Counted from the stretch's first letter, positions 34,623-45,450 are shown. The stretch: 64,000 nt of DNA from Patiria pectinifera (GCA_029964075.1 CM057135.1:9512863-9576862), one strand, 5' to 3'. Made by a program: numbers and translations. The notes: generated by a model not told the origin, from the sequence alone.

Positions 34623-35810
34623 ATTATTATTATTATTATTAAATCATGGTTTATTAAAAAAAACCATCACATCGCAGCCTCGCGGCCGAATTGAACAATG
34701 TTTTACATGATATACAAATATTGTTAAAAGACAATGCTTACATACAAATAAGAAACACGAAACTATGACACATAACAGTAAAAAAAAAACCACTTATTAA
34801 GTATTACATTTAAGGGGAAAAAGTACATAATCAGCCCTTGAGCTAAAATTATAAACTTCTTTGATAAAATTCAATTTAAAGAATCAGTTTTGTAATAACC
34901 CATAAATATAAAGTGAAAAAGTAAAAGAGTTGTGTTGGAACATGACATATACATTAAAAATGTAAAAGTTATACAGTGATACAAGAGACTGAGACCGGTC
35001 AATTAATAAGCTGTTGCTACTCAATAGAGATAGATATTACTTCGCATTATAAAGTCTTATCAAAGATGGTATTGGGCTGTTTCTCATTCTTGTTGTTCTA
35101 CAGCGAGGCTCTGGAATTTTTTTAGTATGTCTTAACTGTTTTGCGTTTTCCGCAGATGGAAGAAAATTCTGAAACTGTTTTGAATGGGTTATTGTCTTTT
35201 GCATGAACAAAGTACACAATGATACTCGCCTTTCTTCTAAGTTTTCCATACCTAGCACATTTTTTGAGTTCTCATAACTTATTAAACGTCTGCCAAGAAT
35301 GATTTGAAAAGCTAGTTTTTGGATTGACTCAAGAGCTAAGCACTGCTTGTTGGTGAGACCACTACTCCAGACTGGAGCCCCATATTCCAAGATGGGGCGA
35401 ATATAAGAACAGTTCAACAGTACACTGTCAACAAGTCATTGTCGGGCAGACGATGTCGTTTGAGGACACGTAGCATATGTAATTTTCTATTTGCTCTCTT
35501 AACAAGATCAACTACGTGTGATTTCTATTTCAGGTCATTTTGAATTAGAATGCCGAGTAATTTAAGTACATGAACACACTGCAACGTATGGCCACTAATG
35601 CTAATTTCATTCATTACTGCAAGATTCCGTGAAAAATTAATTTTCATTACACAACATTTAGCAGGATTCACTTTCATGTTATTGTCACTCGACCACTTTA
35701 CAATATGTGTAACCGCATCCGGGTTTCAATTAGCTTCATGTCATCAACGTATTTATATGCTTTGATACCGTCTAGTGCACATGCATCGTTTATCATTGCG
35801 AGAAAACATA
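34623..35810 (-). mobile_element. 5'-truncated LINE, same family as LINE A
   Basis: On the minus strand an RT catalytic block KYVDDMKLIET lies at about 35730-35760, an NPAKCCVMKI block near 35660, a degraded stretch with one stop follows, and the frame at 35037-35417 reads YIRPILEYGAPVWSSGLT and AFQIILGRR. The 3' UTR ends in AATAAACCATGATTTAATAA with an (AAT)n tail at 34623-34640. All landmarks match LINE A at 4.9-6.66 kb. It sits inside the fold-back transposon and so is younger than it. Confidence 0.85.
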
Positions 35811-36530
35811 CCTTATTATGTATTAATAAAAGTCGTTAGCTGTATAAGATATGAATTTTTACTTCTGTGTTTCACAATTAACATTAGAGTCATGAATTGA
35901 CATTTCACAATAAGACATGGACACTAAGCATTAAGGTCAAACACCTTCTTAATGTTGCTCTTTGATAGACTTATCTTATTTCTGTTGTTCTATTCATAAA
36001 CATATGTCAAAGAGAACGTGTTTGATGTCAATGCTTAATTTCCATATGCTAAACAATGAGCATATTGTGAAAGTTCCATTTCTGATTGTAATGTTAATTG
36101 TCAAAGAAAAATCAAAACTTACAGGTAACTTCTTTCATTTATAAGGAATTATTTGTTAAAAATTGAAAATTAATTAACAATTCTTTAAATAAGTCCAAAG
36201 ATTGGGCACATATTTAATCGTAACGTTTTAAGTCACCAGAAACGAAATGTAATGATATCAACATAAAAATGACTGACAAAAAACGAATTTGCTTTGTCAA
36301 TTCAACGCCGATTGCTTCACGAGACGAATTTCAGAGATTTTGGACGAATCGGTATGTTAAAAATTTGAAATACACTGAACATTAAATGAAATCTAGTGGT
36401 GACTTTTTGAAATTCAAATTGAAATGTGAGCTGGGCGATGATCGGGGACGAAATTAAAGTAGCGATATGGGGAATTCGTGTGATACAAGTGTTAAAATAG
36501 CCGGGAAAACCTATATTATTACCCAGTGAT

Positions 36531-37139
36531 GGGTTAAAGAACCTGGATTTACCCCACAACTGTGTAACAATTCTTTCATTGAACACGTCGAAGAGTAGAA
36601 TTCACCACGTCATTAGTAAAATGTTACCACGGTACGGGGTAAACTGACGCACGTGACATCGTTTGCCCAATATTGTGCACGAGTATCACTTATGTACAAA
36701 ATGGCCGCCGCCTGTGAGACCTTTAACAATTTGGGGATTTTGAAGACGTGATTTCTTTGTTCCAGGTAAGTCAGTGAAATGAATTTCAGTGATGTTTCCT
36801 CCAAATGCGATGCTGATGTATGAGTATTAATATCGGTGACATTGGAGAAGTGACATGCTTATTAGTTAGACATATTTGCAACTTGGACGTCACGGCTCTA
36901 CCAACCACGTTTCCATGCACATGATGCATGCGTTTCATGTACCGTATAGCGAGTGTTCTCAGATCTAGAAACACGCAGTAAAGTGACCGACATTTGGGGA
37001 ATTGTTTTCAAATGGGTTGACTTTCCAACCCAGGACTCAGTTATTGAAATCCTCGCGATTGCTGTCTCTAGCATGCAATTCACGTTGCAGAGTTCAAAGT
37101 TGAATAAAACCGCAAGGATCAATAACAAAGGTACACAAC
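36531..37139. other. Unmatched stretch in the right part of the fold-back transposon
   Basis: No counterpart in the left arm and no gene. AATGGCCGCC and GATGCATGC motifs occur, but nothing supports a function. Confidence 0.35.
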
Positions 37140-37502
37140 AACTAATTTAAAAACAACCCAAGGGGTGGATAAATTTAGAACCCAACAGTTCAGGGACAAA
37201 ATTAGAACCCAATATCTGGGTAAGAAACTGACTAACACTTGGGTAAAAGGGGAGTTGGGTAAATTTTACCCAATAATTGAGTAAAAAAGGAACATGGTTG
37301 TTACATGGGTAAACATTCTTACCCAACTTTGTTGTGCAAACACGTAACACAATTATGGGTAAACGTTACACTGAAATGGGTACTTCTCTACACTTTAGCT
37401 GTTGTGTAAAAAAAACTACACAAGTTGACGACCATGTTCCCTTTTTACCCTCGAAAAGTTAGTAATTTTATCCAATATTGAGCAACTATTTTTTAGAGTG
37501 TA

Positions 37503-37544
37503 GAGACGGCTAAGTGCTGAGGTAGGTTTTGCTTTCATGCATTC
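37503..37544 (-). pseudogene. LINE C, middle splinter between two insertions
   Basis: A 42-bp remnant, minus strand, reading MKAKPTSALSRL. It joins in frame to the RT piece above 43829 on one side and to 34051 on the other, once the two inserted elements and their target duplications are removed. Confidence 0.7.
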
Positions 37545-38351
37545 TGTTACGAACCCACTTAATCTGTAATCCTTTAGTACGGTTGCTCCCGCACTAGAAT
37601 TTTCGGTATTTAATAAATGTTTGTTATGGTGGCTACGCGCGGGTAAATACCCTTTATAAGCACTGACTGGCTTTTATTCGCTCTCAGTTGGTGCCCATGT
37701 ACAACCATTATGTGCGATTTTCATTAGCGCGTCGTTGAGCCAGCATCTCCCGCCGTCCTACCGATCTACGTACCCCTCATCGCTGGATCGTGGCCGAGGC
37801 TGACGGTACTACCGGACGGAGACCTGGACTGTCGTGGCCTGCTTGATGTGGCTGACTTCCCGGTACTCAACGCTGACTTACCTGTGGCTTGGCTGATCTA
37901 CGGCTGGGTGCGGAGATGCTTGGTTCGACGGCTGCGCTAATACCGTTGTGGGCACTGGCTGGGCGGGGCCTGTTCCTGCTACTGGTTCCTTATTGGTAAT
38001 TATATTCGGCCGAATACAATTTGCCTTTTTTGTGTGTTTTGCTTATTAACTCTATTTTTGCCGGCTTGTTCTTTACTGTATTTTGCCTGTTTGTATAAGT
38101 TGCTGCTTTGCTAATTTCTTTGTAATTTATTTTGCTTTGCCTGTGTCTAATGCTTTGGGGTTCTTGCATGACGTTTAAAGTTGAAGACTAACTGAGAATG
38201 TTTGTATCACACACTGACCTGTTGATTGATTTGGGAGAATTAATTAAATTTTGTTAATCATATATTGGTCTCTTTTTGCCTTTGATTCAAAAGTCATGAT
38301 TCCCGTTTTTATTACTTATTTCTTTCTGCCGTGCGTTCCCCGCACGTAACA
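37545..38351 (+). repeat. 5' LTR of young Gmr1-like element
   Basis: 807 bp, TG...CA bounded, inverted tips TGTTACG/CGTAACA. A possible TATA-like CCCTTTATAAGC lies about 115 bp in. Almost identical to 43018-43825. Confidence 0.95.
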
Positions 38352-38355
38352 GGAG

Positions 38356-38373
38356 TGGGGGCTTGTCCGGGAA
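38356..38373 (+). promoter_or_regulatory. Primer-binding site, tRNA-Pro type
   Basis: TGGGGGCTTGTCCGGGAA lies 4 bp behind the 5' LTR. It differs at two positions from the well-known proline-tRNA primer site TGGGGGCTCGTCCGGGAT, which pairs with the 3' end of tRNA-Pro. It primes minus-strand DNA synthesis. Confidence 0.85.
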
Positions 38374-38444
38374 TCGAGCAAAATTACAAGCTAAGAAATT
38401 GTCCGTAGTTTGGTTTATTATTACCCTTGTTTTTCACTTAGTCT

Positions 38445-39528
38445 TTGCATACTTTGCACTTGAAGCGAATCATGGCAAGCAAATTCGATCTTAGTGACTT
38501 TGTAGCTAACTTTGAAGACTCTTCCTCGGAGAGTAAACTGAATACTTTGAAGCGTACTGAATTGTTTGACGTTGCTAAGCATTATAGTGTTTCTGTACTG
38601 TCTAGTATGAAAAAAGCAGATTTAAAGGCTGTACTTGTAGAGTTCTTTGTAGATGAGGGTAATGGGTATGCTAGAGTCAGAAATTGCAGGGCCTAGTCAT
38701 CACTCAGAACAAGCTAATATTAAACTCAAAGAAGTGAGTTAGAAATTCAAATCGAGCAAAGGAAAAAGGCCGAGATTGAATTAGGATTAGCTAAGTTAAA
38801 GCAGACTACGTCACATACACATACTAGTGCGTTCGATCCCAGTAAACACATTTGTTTAGTTCCACCATTTAAGGACAAAGAAATTGACAAGTATTTCGGG
38901 CATTTTGAAAAGGTAGCAGATAGGCTTCAATGGTTTTCAGTTATGCGTACTTTGTTGCTGCAAAGTGTCTTAACTGGTAAAGCACAAGAGTTGTATTCAG
39001 CTCTCCCTGTTGAACAAAGTTAAGATAAGCTAATTAAGTCGGCTATTCTAAAAGCGTATGAGCAAGTACCTGAGGCATATCGGCAGAAATTCAGGAATTC
39101 AAAAAAGCAGGATAGGCAGAATTATATTGAGTTCTCACGTGAGAAAGAATTTTTCTTTTCATAGATGGTGTAACTCTTGTAGTGTAGGCAAGGATTTTGC
39201 TAAGTTACGGCAGGTTATGCTGTTGGAGGACTTTAAGAGTTGTGTCCCAGATAATGTCAAAACACATTTAGAGGAACAACAAGTTAAAGAGTTACATCAG
39301 GCAGCTGTATTAGCTGATGATTATGTGTTGACACATAAAACACATTTTGCTAAGAGTAATGACTACTCTAGTAAACGTCGGGCTCGTAACAGTCCTCCAC
39401 GTTATAAGTCAGTAGATACTGATAAACCCGACAGTGCAAATTCAGGGACTAGTGCAAAAAAGGAAACATCTAGTAGTAGGTCAACCGTGACTTGTTCTTT
39501 TTGTAAGAAAACAGGCCTTGCTCCTTAA
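38445..39528 (+). pseudogene. gag of young Gmr1-like element, broken
   Basis: The first frame (38445-38696; the ATG at 38472 starts MASKFDLSDFV) gives an N-terminal part. After a shift the capsid region reads VPPFKDKEIDKYFGHFEKVA and AYEQVPEAYRQKFRNSKKQD, strikingly like SCAN-domain sequence. A further frame (39058-39528) holds QVMLLEDFKSCVPDNVKTHL and VTCSFCKKTG, the first half of a zinc knuckle. At least two shifts and three stops (around 38750, 39020 and 39163) interrupt it. The knuckle breaks off after CSFCKKTG, and the sequence jumps into the distal protease, showing an internal deletion of the knuckle end and protease start. Confidence 0.85.
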
Positions 39529-42500
39529 AGGTGCAGTTCCCTTAACTGATCAATCTTATGCAGGAACTAATGTATTGGTAACTGGTGTTGGTAATGATTG
39601 CATTGATGTGCCTCTTCATCATGTTAACTTACAGTCAGACTTGGTTTCAGGGCCTGTGACAGTAGGGGTGGCCCCAAGCCTACCGAAGGGATTAGAAGGT
39701 ATAACCTTACTCCTAGGTAATGATGTTGCTGGTCGCAAAGTGGTTGTTGAACCAGTAATGGATACATTTGCGAGTAGTGAAAATCACACTACTCAGCTGG
39801 AGGAAGATTTTCCGGGTATCTTTCCTTCATGTGTGACCACTAGATCAATGACTAGTAAGGATAAACTAACTAGTACTGAGTTCTTAGGTCAATCAGATGG
39901 CATTGATTTATCTGACACATTCATGAATGAATCTTCTATGCCATTTCAGGAAAATTTCCCAGGTGTTCAGTCACATGTTTCTAGTGATCTTTTCATTAGT
40001 AAAGAGGATTTGATAGCTGAACAAGGGAAGGATCCTACATTGATTAGCATAAGTAAGACTGCTTTAAGTGAAACTGAAGCTTCTAAGGTGCCTGTGTGCT
40101 ATTTCATTAGTAATGGCGTACTTATGCGGAAGTGGAGACCACCATATGTCTCTGCTGATGAAGAGTGGAAAGTTGTCAAACAAGTTGTTGTTCCTAAAAC
40201 CTATCAGAGTCATATAATGAGTTTAGCACACGACATCCCTATGGCTGGACACTTAGGTGTGACAAAGACCTGTGATCGTATTTTGCAGCATTTTTATTGG
40301 CCTAACCTTAGACGATCTGTAGCCAATTACTGCAAAACTTGTCATACTTGTCAGGTAGTTGGTAAGCCTAATCAGGATCCACCTAAAGCTCCTTTAAGGC
40401 CAATACCCACTTTGCTTGAACCATTCAGCCGAGTCATTGTTGATTGCGTTGGGCCATTACCCAAAGCTAGATCAGGACACCAGTACCTACTTACTATCAT
40501 GTGCTCGTCCACTAGATATGTTGAGGCTGTACCTTTAAGGTCGATAAAGGCCAAACCAGTAAGTGAAGCACTTATCTCATTCTTTACTCGTTTTGGTCTT
40601 CCCAAGGTAGTGCAAAGTGACCAAGGAACAAACTTTACATCTAAATTGTTCCGAGATCAACTCAGTGCTTTAGGCATTGATATTGTAACATCTAGTGCAT
40701 ACCATCCTCAAAGTCAAGGTGCACTTGAGCGATTCCACCAGACTTTGAAGTCCATGATCAAAGCTTATTGTACAGAGCATGATAAGGATTGGAATGAAGG
40801 TCTCCCTTTACTCCTCTTTGCTATCCGTGAGGTACCAAATGAGTCCCTAGGCTTTAGCCCATTTGAGCTTGTTTTTGGGCGTAATGTCAGAGGTCCATTA
40901 GCTCTAGTGAAAGAAAAGTGGTTAGGAGATGATCAAACTACTGACAGCGTTCTGAGTTATGTTGTAAAACTTAAAGAGCGTTTACAGAATGCTTGTGAAC
41001 TTGCACACAAGCACCTTCAGGGAGTTCAAAAAGAAATGAAAACTTGGTATGATCGTAAAGCTCGAGATCGTAGTTTTGCACCAGGTGATCAAGTCCTTGT
41101 ACTGTTGCCATTATTAGGTCAACCACTTCAGGCCCGTTATAGTGGACCTTATGTAATCGAACGTAAAATAGGTGACCTAGATTACATAGTTAAGACTCCT
41201 GATAGGCGAAAGAAAAGACAGTTGTGCCATGTTAACATGCTTAAGAGCTACCGTGTCAGACCAGCAGAAACTAAAACTGAGCCAGTAGCTGTAAGTGCAG
41301 TAGATTCTGATAGCGTAGATGATGGTCAGGTGCCAGGTGACAACATCAAGTTGAATAACTCAGAGATTTTGGCAAATCTAGATGTGAAATTGGAACATCT
41401 TACTCCAGAGCAGAAGTCAGAAATGTCAAATTTGTTGACTGAGAATAAGCAATTATTTTCTGATGTGCCCACAAAAACTGATATTGCCGAACACGATGTG
41501 GATGTTGGAAATGCCACACCAATGAAGCAACATCCTTATAGATGTGGACCAGTTAAACAGTCGCTCATGCACAAAGAAATCCAGTACATGAAAGAAAATG
41601 GTATAATCGAAGAGAGTAATAGCTCCTGGTGCTCTCCATGTATCTTGGTTCCTAAGTCAGATGGGTCTATGCGGTTTTGTACCGATTTCAGAAAAGTTAA
41701 TTCTGTGACTAAACCCGACACTTACCCACTTCCAAGAGTTGATGATTACATTGATAAGATTGGTAGTGCTAAGTTTGTAAGTACATATGATCTGTTGAAG
41801 GGATATTGGCAGGTGCCATTAACAACTCGAGCAAAAGAGATTTCAGCCTTTGTAACCCCACAGGGTCTGTACCAGTACAAAGTACTCCCTTTTGGCATGA
41901 TGAACGCCCCTGCCACATTTCAGCGTATCATGAATCAAATTACTGCAGGCTTAGAAAACACTGAAGTGTATATTGATGACATTGTTATATACAGTGATAC
42001 ATGGGAACAACATGTGGAGCAAACCAAATCTTTGTTCGATCGACTCTCCCAAGCTAAACTAACAGTTAACCTGTCGAAGAGTCAGATTGGGAAAGGCAAG
42101 GTTACTTTTCTGGGCCATGAAATCGGCCAAGGAGAAGTTCGGCCAGTAAACGCTAAGGTAGAAGCCATTGTGAATTTTCCCGAACCAAAAACAAAGAAAG
42201 AATTGATGCGTTTCCTTGGCATGGCTGGGTATTACAGGAAGTTTTGCCGTAATTTTTCGGATGTTGTTTCCCCACTAACAAACCTGCTTGCCAAAAACAC
42301 AAAATTCATTTGGAACGATGAATGCAATCAGGCGTTTGGAAAGATAAAGACCATGCTCACGTCTGCACCAATTCTTTCTGCTCCAGACTTTGATAAACCG
42401 TTTACACTTGTAACTGATGCTAGTGATGTTGGAGTAGGTTCTGTACTTGTACAAGAAGATGAATGTGGTATTATGCATCCAGTATGTTACTTCTCAAAAA

Positions 42501-42775
42501 AGTTGAACCGTCATCAAATGAAATACTCCACTGTTGAAAAGGAAACGTTGGCATTAGTTTTGTCTCTGCAACATTTTGAGGTGTATGTAGATTCAGCAGT
42601 GAAACCGATTGTAGTATATACAGATCACAACCCCTTGACGTTTTTGAACAAGATGAAAAACAAACACCAGAGACTGTTAAGATGGAGTTTGGCTCTTCAG
42701 CAATTTGCCATTGAAATTCGTCATATTAAGGGCAAAGATAATGTAATAGCGGACACTTTGTCCAGGTGTTACTAA
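39518..42775 (+). CDS. Gmr1-like pol: integrase - RT - RNase H
   Basis: One open frame of 1085 codons. Residues 1-80 are a protease remnant (GITLLLGNDV) without DSG/DTG. The integrase zinc domain has H238, H245, C272 and C275. The integrase core triad is D309, D368 and E404 (D-x35-E). The C-terminal GPY motif is near 543-545. RT spans about 660-860 with YIDD at 818-821. RNase H spans about 900-1080 with D967, E1007/E1009 and D1036. Integrase precedes RT, the Gmr1-group order. All catalytic residues of these three enzymes are present, so they could be functional. There is no good start codon context because the frame is meant to be expressed as a gag-pol fusion; the first in-frame codon at 39518 is TTG. 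Confidence 0.95.
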   Translation: MLLKGAVPLTDQSYAGTNVLVTGVGNDCIDVPLHHVNLQSDLVSGPVTVGVAPSLPKGLEGITLLLGNDVAGRKVVVEPVMDTFASSENHTTQLEEDFPGIFPSCVTTRSMTSKDKLTSTEFLGQSDGIDLSDTFMNESSMPFQENFPGVQSHVSSDLFISKEDLIAEQGKDPTLISISKTALSETEASKVPVCYFISNGVLMRKWRPPYVSADEEWKVVKQVVVPKTYQSHIMSLAHDIPMAGHLGVTKTCDRILQHFYWPNLRRSVANYCKTCHTCQVVGKPNQDPPKAPLRPIPTLLEPFSRVIVDCVGPLPKARSGHQYLLTIMCSSTRYVEAVPLRSIKAKPVSEALISFFTRFGLPKVVQSDQGTNFTSKLFRDQLSALGIDIVTSSAYHPQSQGALERFHQTLKSMIKAYCTEHDKDWNEGLPLLLFAIREVPNESLGFSPFELVFGRNVRGPLALVKEKWLGDDQTTDSVLSYVVKLKERLQNACELAHKHLQGVQKEMKTWYDRKARDRSFAPGDQVLVLLPLLGQPLQARYSGPYVIERKIGDLDYIVKTPDRRKKRQLCHVNMLKSYRVRPAETKTEPVAVSAVDSDSVDDGQVPGDNIKLNNSEILANLDVKLEHLTPEQKSEMSNLLTENKQLFSDVPTKTDIAEHDVDVGNATPMKQHPYRCGPVKQSLMHKEIQYMKENGIIEESNSSWCSPCILVPKSDGSMRFCTDFRKVNSVTKPDTYPLPRVDDYIDKIGSAKFVSTYDLLKGYWQVPLTTRAKEISAFVTPQGLYQYKVLPFGMMNAPATFQRIMNQITAGLENTEVYIDDIVIYSDTWEQHVEQTKSLFDRLSQAKLTVNLSKSQIGKGKVTFLGHEIGQGEVRPVNAKVEAIVNFPEPKTKKELMRFLGMAGYYRKFCRNFSDVVSPLTNLLAKNTKFIWNDECNQAFGKIKTMLTSAPILSAPDFDKPFTLVTDASDVGVGSVLVQEDECGIMHPVCYFSKKLNRHQMKYSTVEKETLALVLSLQHFEVYVDSAVKPIVVYTDHNPLTFLNKMKNKHQRLLRWSLALQQFAIEIRHIKGKDNVIADTLSRCY

Positions 42776-43017
42776 CTTGATTTCGCTGTCTGCCAATTAA
42801 TAATCTGGATATCACTGTTTGCCATTTGAATAATTGGTTTAATTTCCAAGTAACATTATGTTAATTTTGTATTAAATTGGCATTAATAATTAATAATTAG
42901 TAATTATGTATAATGGAGTGTAAACTTTATGATAATTCTATAAGGGCTTTACTCGCGTGCCACATGTTTAAAAAGAAAGTTTCCCTGACGTTCAAACTTT
43001 TTTTATGGAGGGGAGTG

Positions 43018-43825
43018 TGTTACGAACCCACTTAATCTGTAATCCTTTAGTACGGTTGCTCCCGCACTAGAATTTTCGGTATTTAATGAATGTTTGTTAT
43101 GGTGGCTACGCGCGGGTAAATACCCTTTATAAGCACTGACTGGCTTTTATTCGCTCTCAGTTGGTGCCCATGTACAACCATTATGTGCGATTTTCATTAG
43201 CGCGTCGTTGAGCCAGCATCTCCCGCCGTCCTACCGATCTACGTACCCCTCATCGCTGGATCGTGGCCGAGGCTGACGGTACTACCGGACGGAGACCTGG
43301 ACTGTCGTGGCCTGCTTGATGTGGCTGACTTCCCGGTACTCAACGCTGACTTACCTGTGGCTTGGCTGATCTACGGCTGGGTGCGGAGATGCTTGGTTCG
43401 ACGGCTGCGCTAATACCGTTGTGGGCACTGGCTGGGCGGGGCCTGTTCCTGCTACTGGTTCCTTATTGGTAATTATATTCGGCCGAATACAATTTGCCTT
43501 TTTTGTGTGTTTTGCTTATTAACTCTATTTTTGCCGGCTTGTTCTTTACTGTATTTTGCCTGTTTGTATAAGTTGCTGCTTTGCTAATTTCTTTGTAATT
43601 TATTTTGCTTTGCCTGTGTCTAATGCTTTGGGGTTCTTGCATGACGTTTAAAGTTGAAGACTAACTGAGAATGTTTGTATCACACACTGACCTGTTGATT
43701 GATTTGGGAGAATTAATTAAATTTTGTTAATCATATATTGGTCTCTTTTTTGGCTTTGATTCAAAAGTCATGATTCCCGTTTTTATTACTTATTTCTTTC
43801 TGCCGTGCGTTCCCCGCACGTAACA
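43018..43825 (+). repeat. 3' LTR of young Gmr1-like element
   Basis: 808 bp, nearly identical to the 5' LTR. It is preceded by TTATGGAGGGGAGTG (43003-43017), whose purine run is the likely plus-strand primer. Confidence 0.95.
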
Positions 43826-43829
43826 ATTC

Positions 43830-44360
43830 GAACGAAATCTTTTGAGATGTAACACAAAGATCGTCTGCGTCTAGATGAAACGCTGTGTCCTGGTCTATTA
43901 AATTGTGATTTGTTTTGTGTAGACGTTATACAGCAACTAAGTGCCCTGATGCACAGTGCTGGCACAGAGCCCTGATGTAGGCCGTTTTCTTGCCGTCGAC
44001 AGCGTTTTTGTTTTGTTCAGAACAACAAAGAAGCATCTGTCTGTGTGAAGGGCTCCGATATGATCCGTAAATGTGAGGTATTGGGTCAACTCCAAGATCT
44101 TTTTTAGGAGGCGGCAGTGGTTTACAGTATTACATGTGACCGAAATATCCACAAAAAAAGCTCCACTTATTTGTCGTTTTGAAACCCATCCTCAGCTTGC
44201 TGTGCTGAAGAGTTGGCTTGTTGTTGACTTGCAATGTCACAATCCAGGTTGCTGAGGGATAAGGATGTTTCAGCAATGGGGACAAGCCTGTTGAGGATCA
44301 GGCACTCGAACATGAACAAAAACAGTAATGGGTTCCTGTCTGGACCATGTTACGTGGCCT
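43830..44360 (-). pseudogene. LINE C, reverse transcriptase catalytic part
   Basis: On the minus strand: a CLILNRLVPIAETSLS-like block (about 44310-44260), then FFVDISVTCNTVNHCRLLKK (about 44160-44090, the FVD..AFDTV motif). A QGT-LLYNVYT block (the PQGS.L.P.LFN.Y motif) follows near 43940, then DADDLCVTSQ (an ADD active site) near 43870. It continues across the Gmr1-like insertion into 37503-37544. One strand of RT is thus scattered over 11 kb by later insertions. Frameshifts are present. 5' truncated near 44360. Confidence 0.7.
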
Positions 44361-44689
44361 CCAAAGCCTGCAGTGAACTACTTAATGTGGCTTCAAGAAT
44401 CAAAGTGTATGCGGTGCAAGACATGCATGCAGCACCTTGCTCAGTGCAATAAACTCTGCGTTTGCAGCTGTGAAAATTAAGGCGAGCACTTTTAAACTGT
44501 AAAGTTTTGTGAGTGATGACATTTATTCTCACAACATGTTGTTTTACTTATACTTCATACAGTATTTTCGGTGACTGCAGTATACATCAACGGTATTCTG
44601 TTAGAGATTTTACCTTCAGTTTGATTATTTTGGGTGTATAACTGAAATCATCTTGGTCTCTTCTGAATAAAAGAGTTGTATTTCCTGAC

Positions 44690-45450
44690 CTTGAAAATGT
44701 ATGTTTTGACACCTAGACTGTGATTTGATAAGGGGAAGTAGCTGAGATATCAGTAAATGCAATTATTATCTGGCGGCCATCTTTAAAATCGAAGATTGCC
44801 AATTTTGACACTGTCATAAATGGTATAGATGCATTCCTTGACCCTGAAAATGTATGTTTGGACGCCAACATTTTAATCCTAAGTGGCTTAGAAGAACAGA
44901 TATTGATATATATAGGTTTTCAATGGCGGCCATCTTTAAAATCCAAGATGGCCACCGCAATGTATCTGGACAAATTAACCATTTAGCACTAATCCAAATG
45001 GTTCAGTTGCGTTCTTTGACCCTGAAAATATATGTTTTAGAAACTAAGATTTCAATGTTAAGTGCCTTAAAGATGCAATACATGTAGTTTTCAATGCCGG
45101 CAGCCATCTTCAAAAATAAGCTGGAAACAATACTGTATCTGGACAAATAAACCATTTGACACTATCCCAAATGGTACAGTTGCATCCCTTGAACCTGAAA
45201 ATGTATGTTTAGACACCAACACTTTAATCGTAAGTGGCTTAGAAGATGATATATGGGTAAAAATAGGTTTTCAATGGCAGCCATCTTTAAAATCCAAGAT
45301 GCAGCCATCTTTGAAATCCAAGATGGCCGCCATTATTGTTATTGGATAAGTGGGTTCCTTTCAAATATTGAAAGCTAAGGCAATAAGGAACATGTATGGA
45401 CAATTTGGCGCTTTTGTCCAGAATGTCCACATCCATTCCAAAAGCTGGCC
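44690..45450 (+). repeat. ~150-180-bp satellite, four units
   Basis: Units start at TGACC(T/C)TGAAAATGTATGTTT near 44688, 44838, 45017 and 45188. Each passes a GGCGGCCATCTTTAAAATC block and a TTGACACTGTC/ATCCCAAATGG block. The last unit extends into sequence that recurs inverted at 28060-28330. Confidence 0.75.

Larger units (their letters stand above)
34052..37500. mobile_element. Fold-back DNA transposon with TA target duplication
   Basis: The ends are CACTCTAAAAAA (34054-) and its inverse TTTTTTAGAGTG (-37500). TA occurs on each side (34050-34051, 37501-37502); removing one TA and the element restores the LINE C reading frame. Subterminal arms match in inverted orientation: about 34230-34600 against 36178-36530, sharing CACGAATTC, GGGACGAAATTAAAG, GCAATCGGCG and CATTACATTTCGTTTCTGG-type segments. 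The right arm has extra DNA with repeated TTGGGTAA motifs (37140-37400). No transposase. A later LINE lies near the centre. Confidence 0.7.
37545..43825 (+). mobile_element. Young Gmr1-like LTR retrotransposon, complete ends
   Basis: 6281 bp flanked by a 4-bp duplication ATTC (37541-37544, 43826-43829). The LTRs are 807 and 808 bp and begin TGTTACGAACCC and end GCACGTAACA. Only about three differences were seen between them (one substitution near the TTTAAT(A/G)AATG site, one substitution and one T indel near the TCTCTTTTTG site), so insertion was recent. The primer site, gag, integrase-RT-RNase H polyprotein and polypurine tract (GGAGGGGAG) are in order. Despite its youth, gag is broken and the protease lacks its catalytic motif, so it probably moved using proteins from another copy. 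Confidence 0.95.

Noticed and set aside
43950..43956. CACAGTG heptamer as a recombination signal linked to the RAG1-like ORF
   Set aside because: Single chance heptamer 14 kb away in LINE sequence, no nonamer at 12 or 23 bp.
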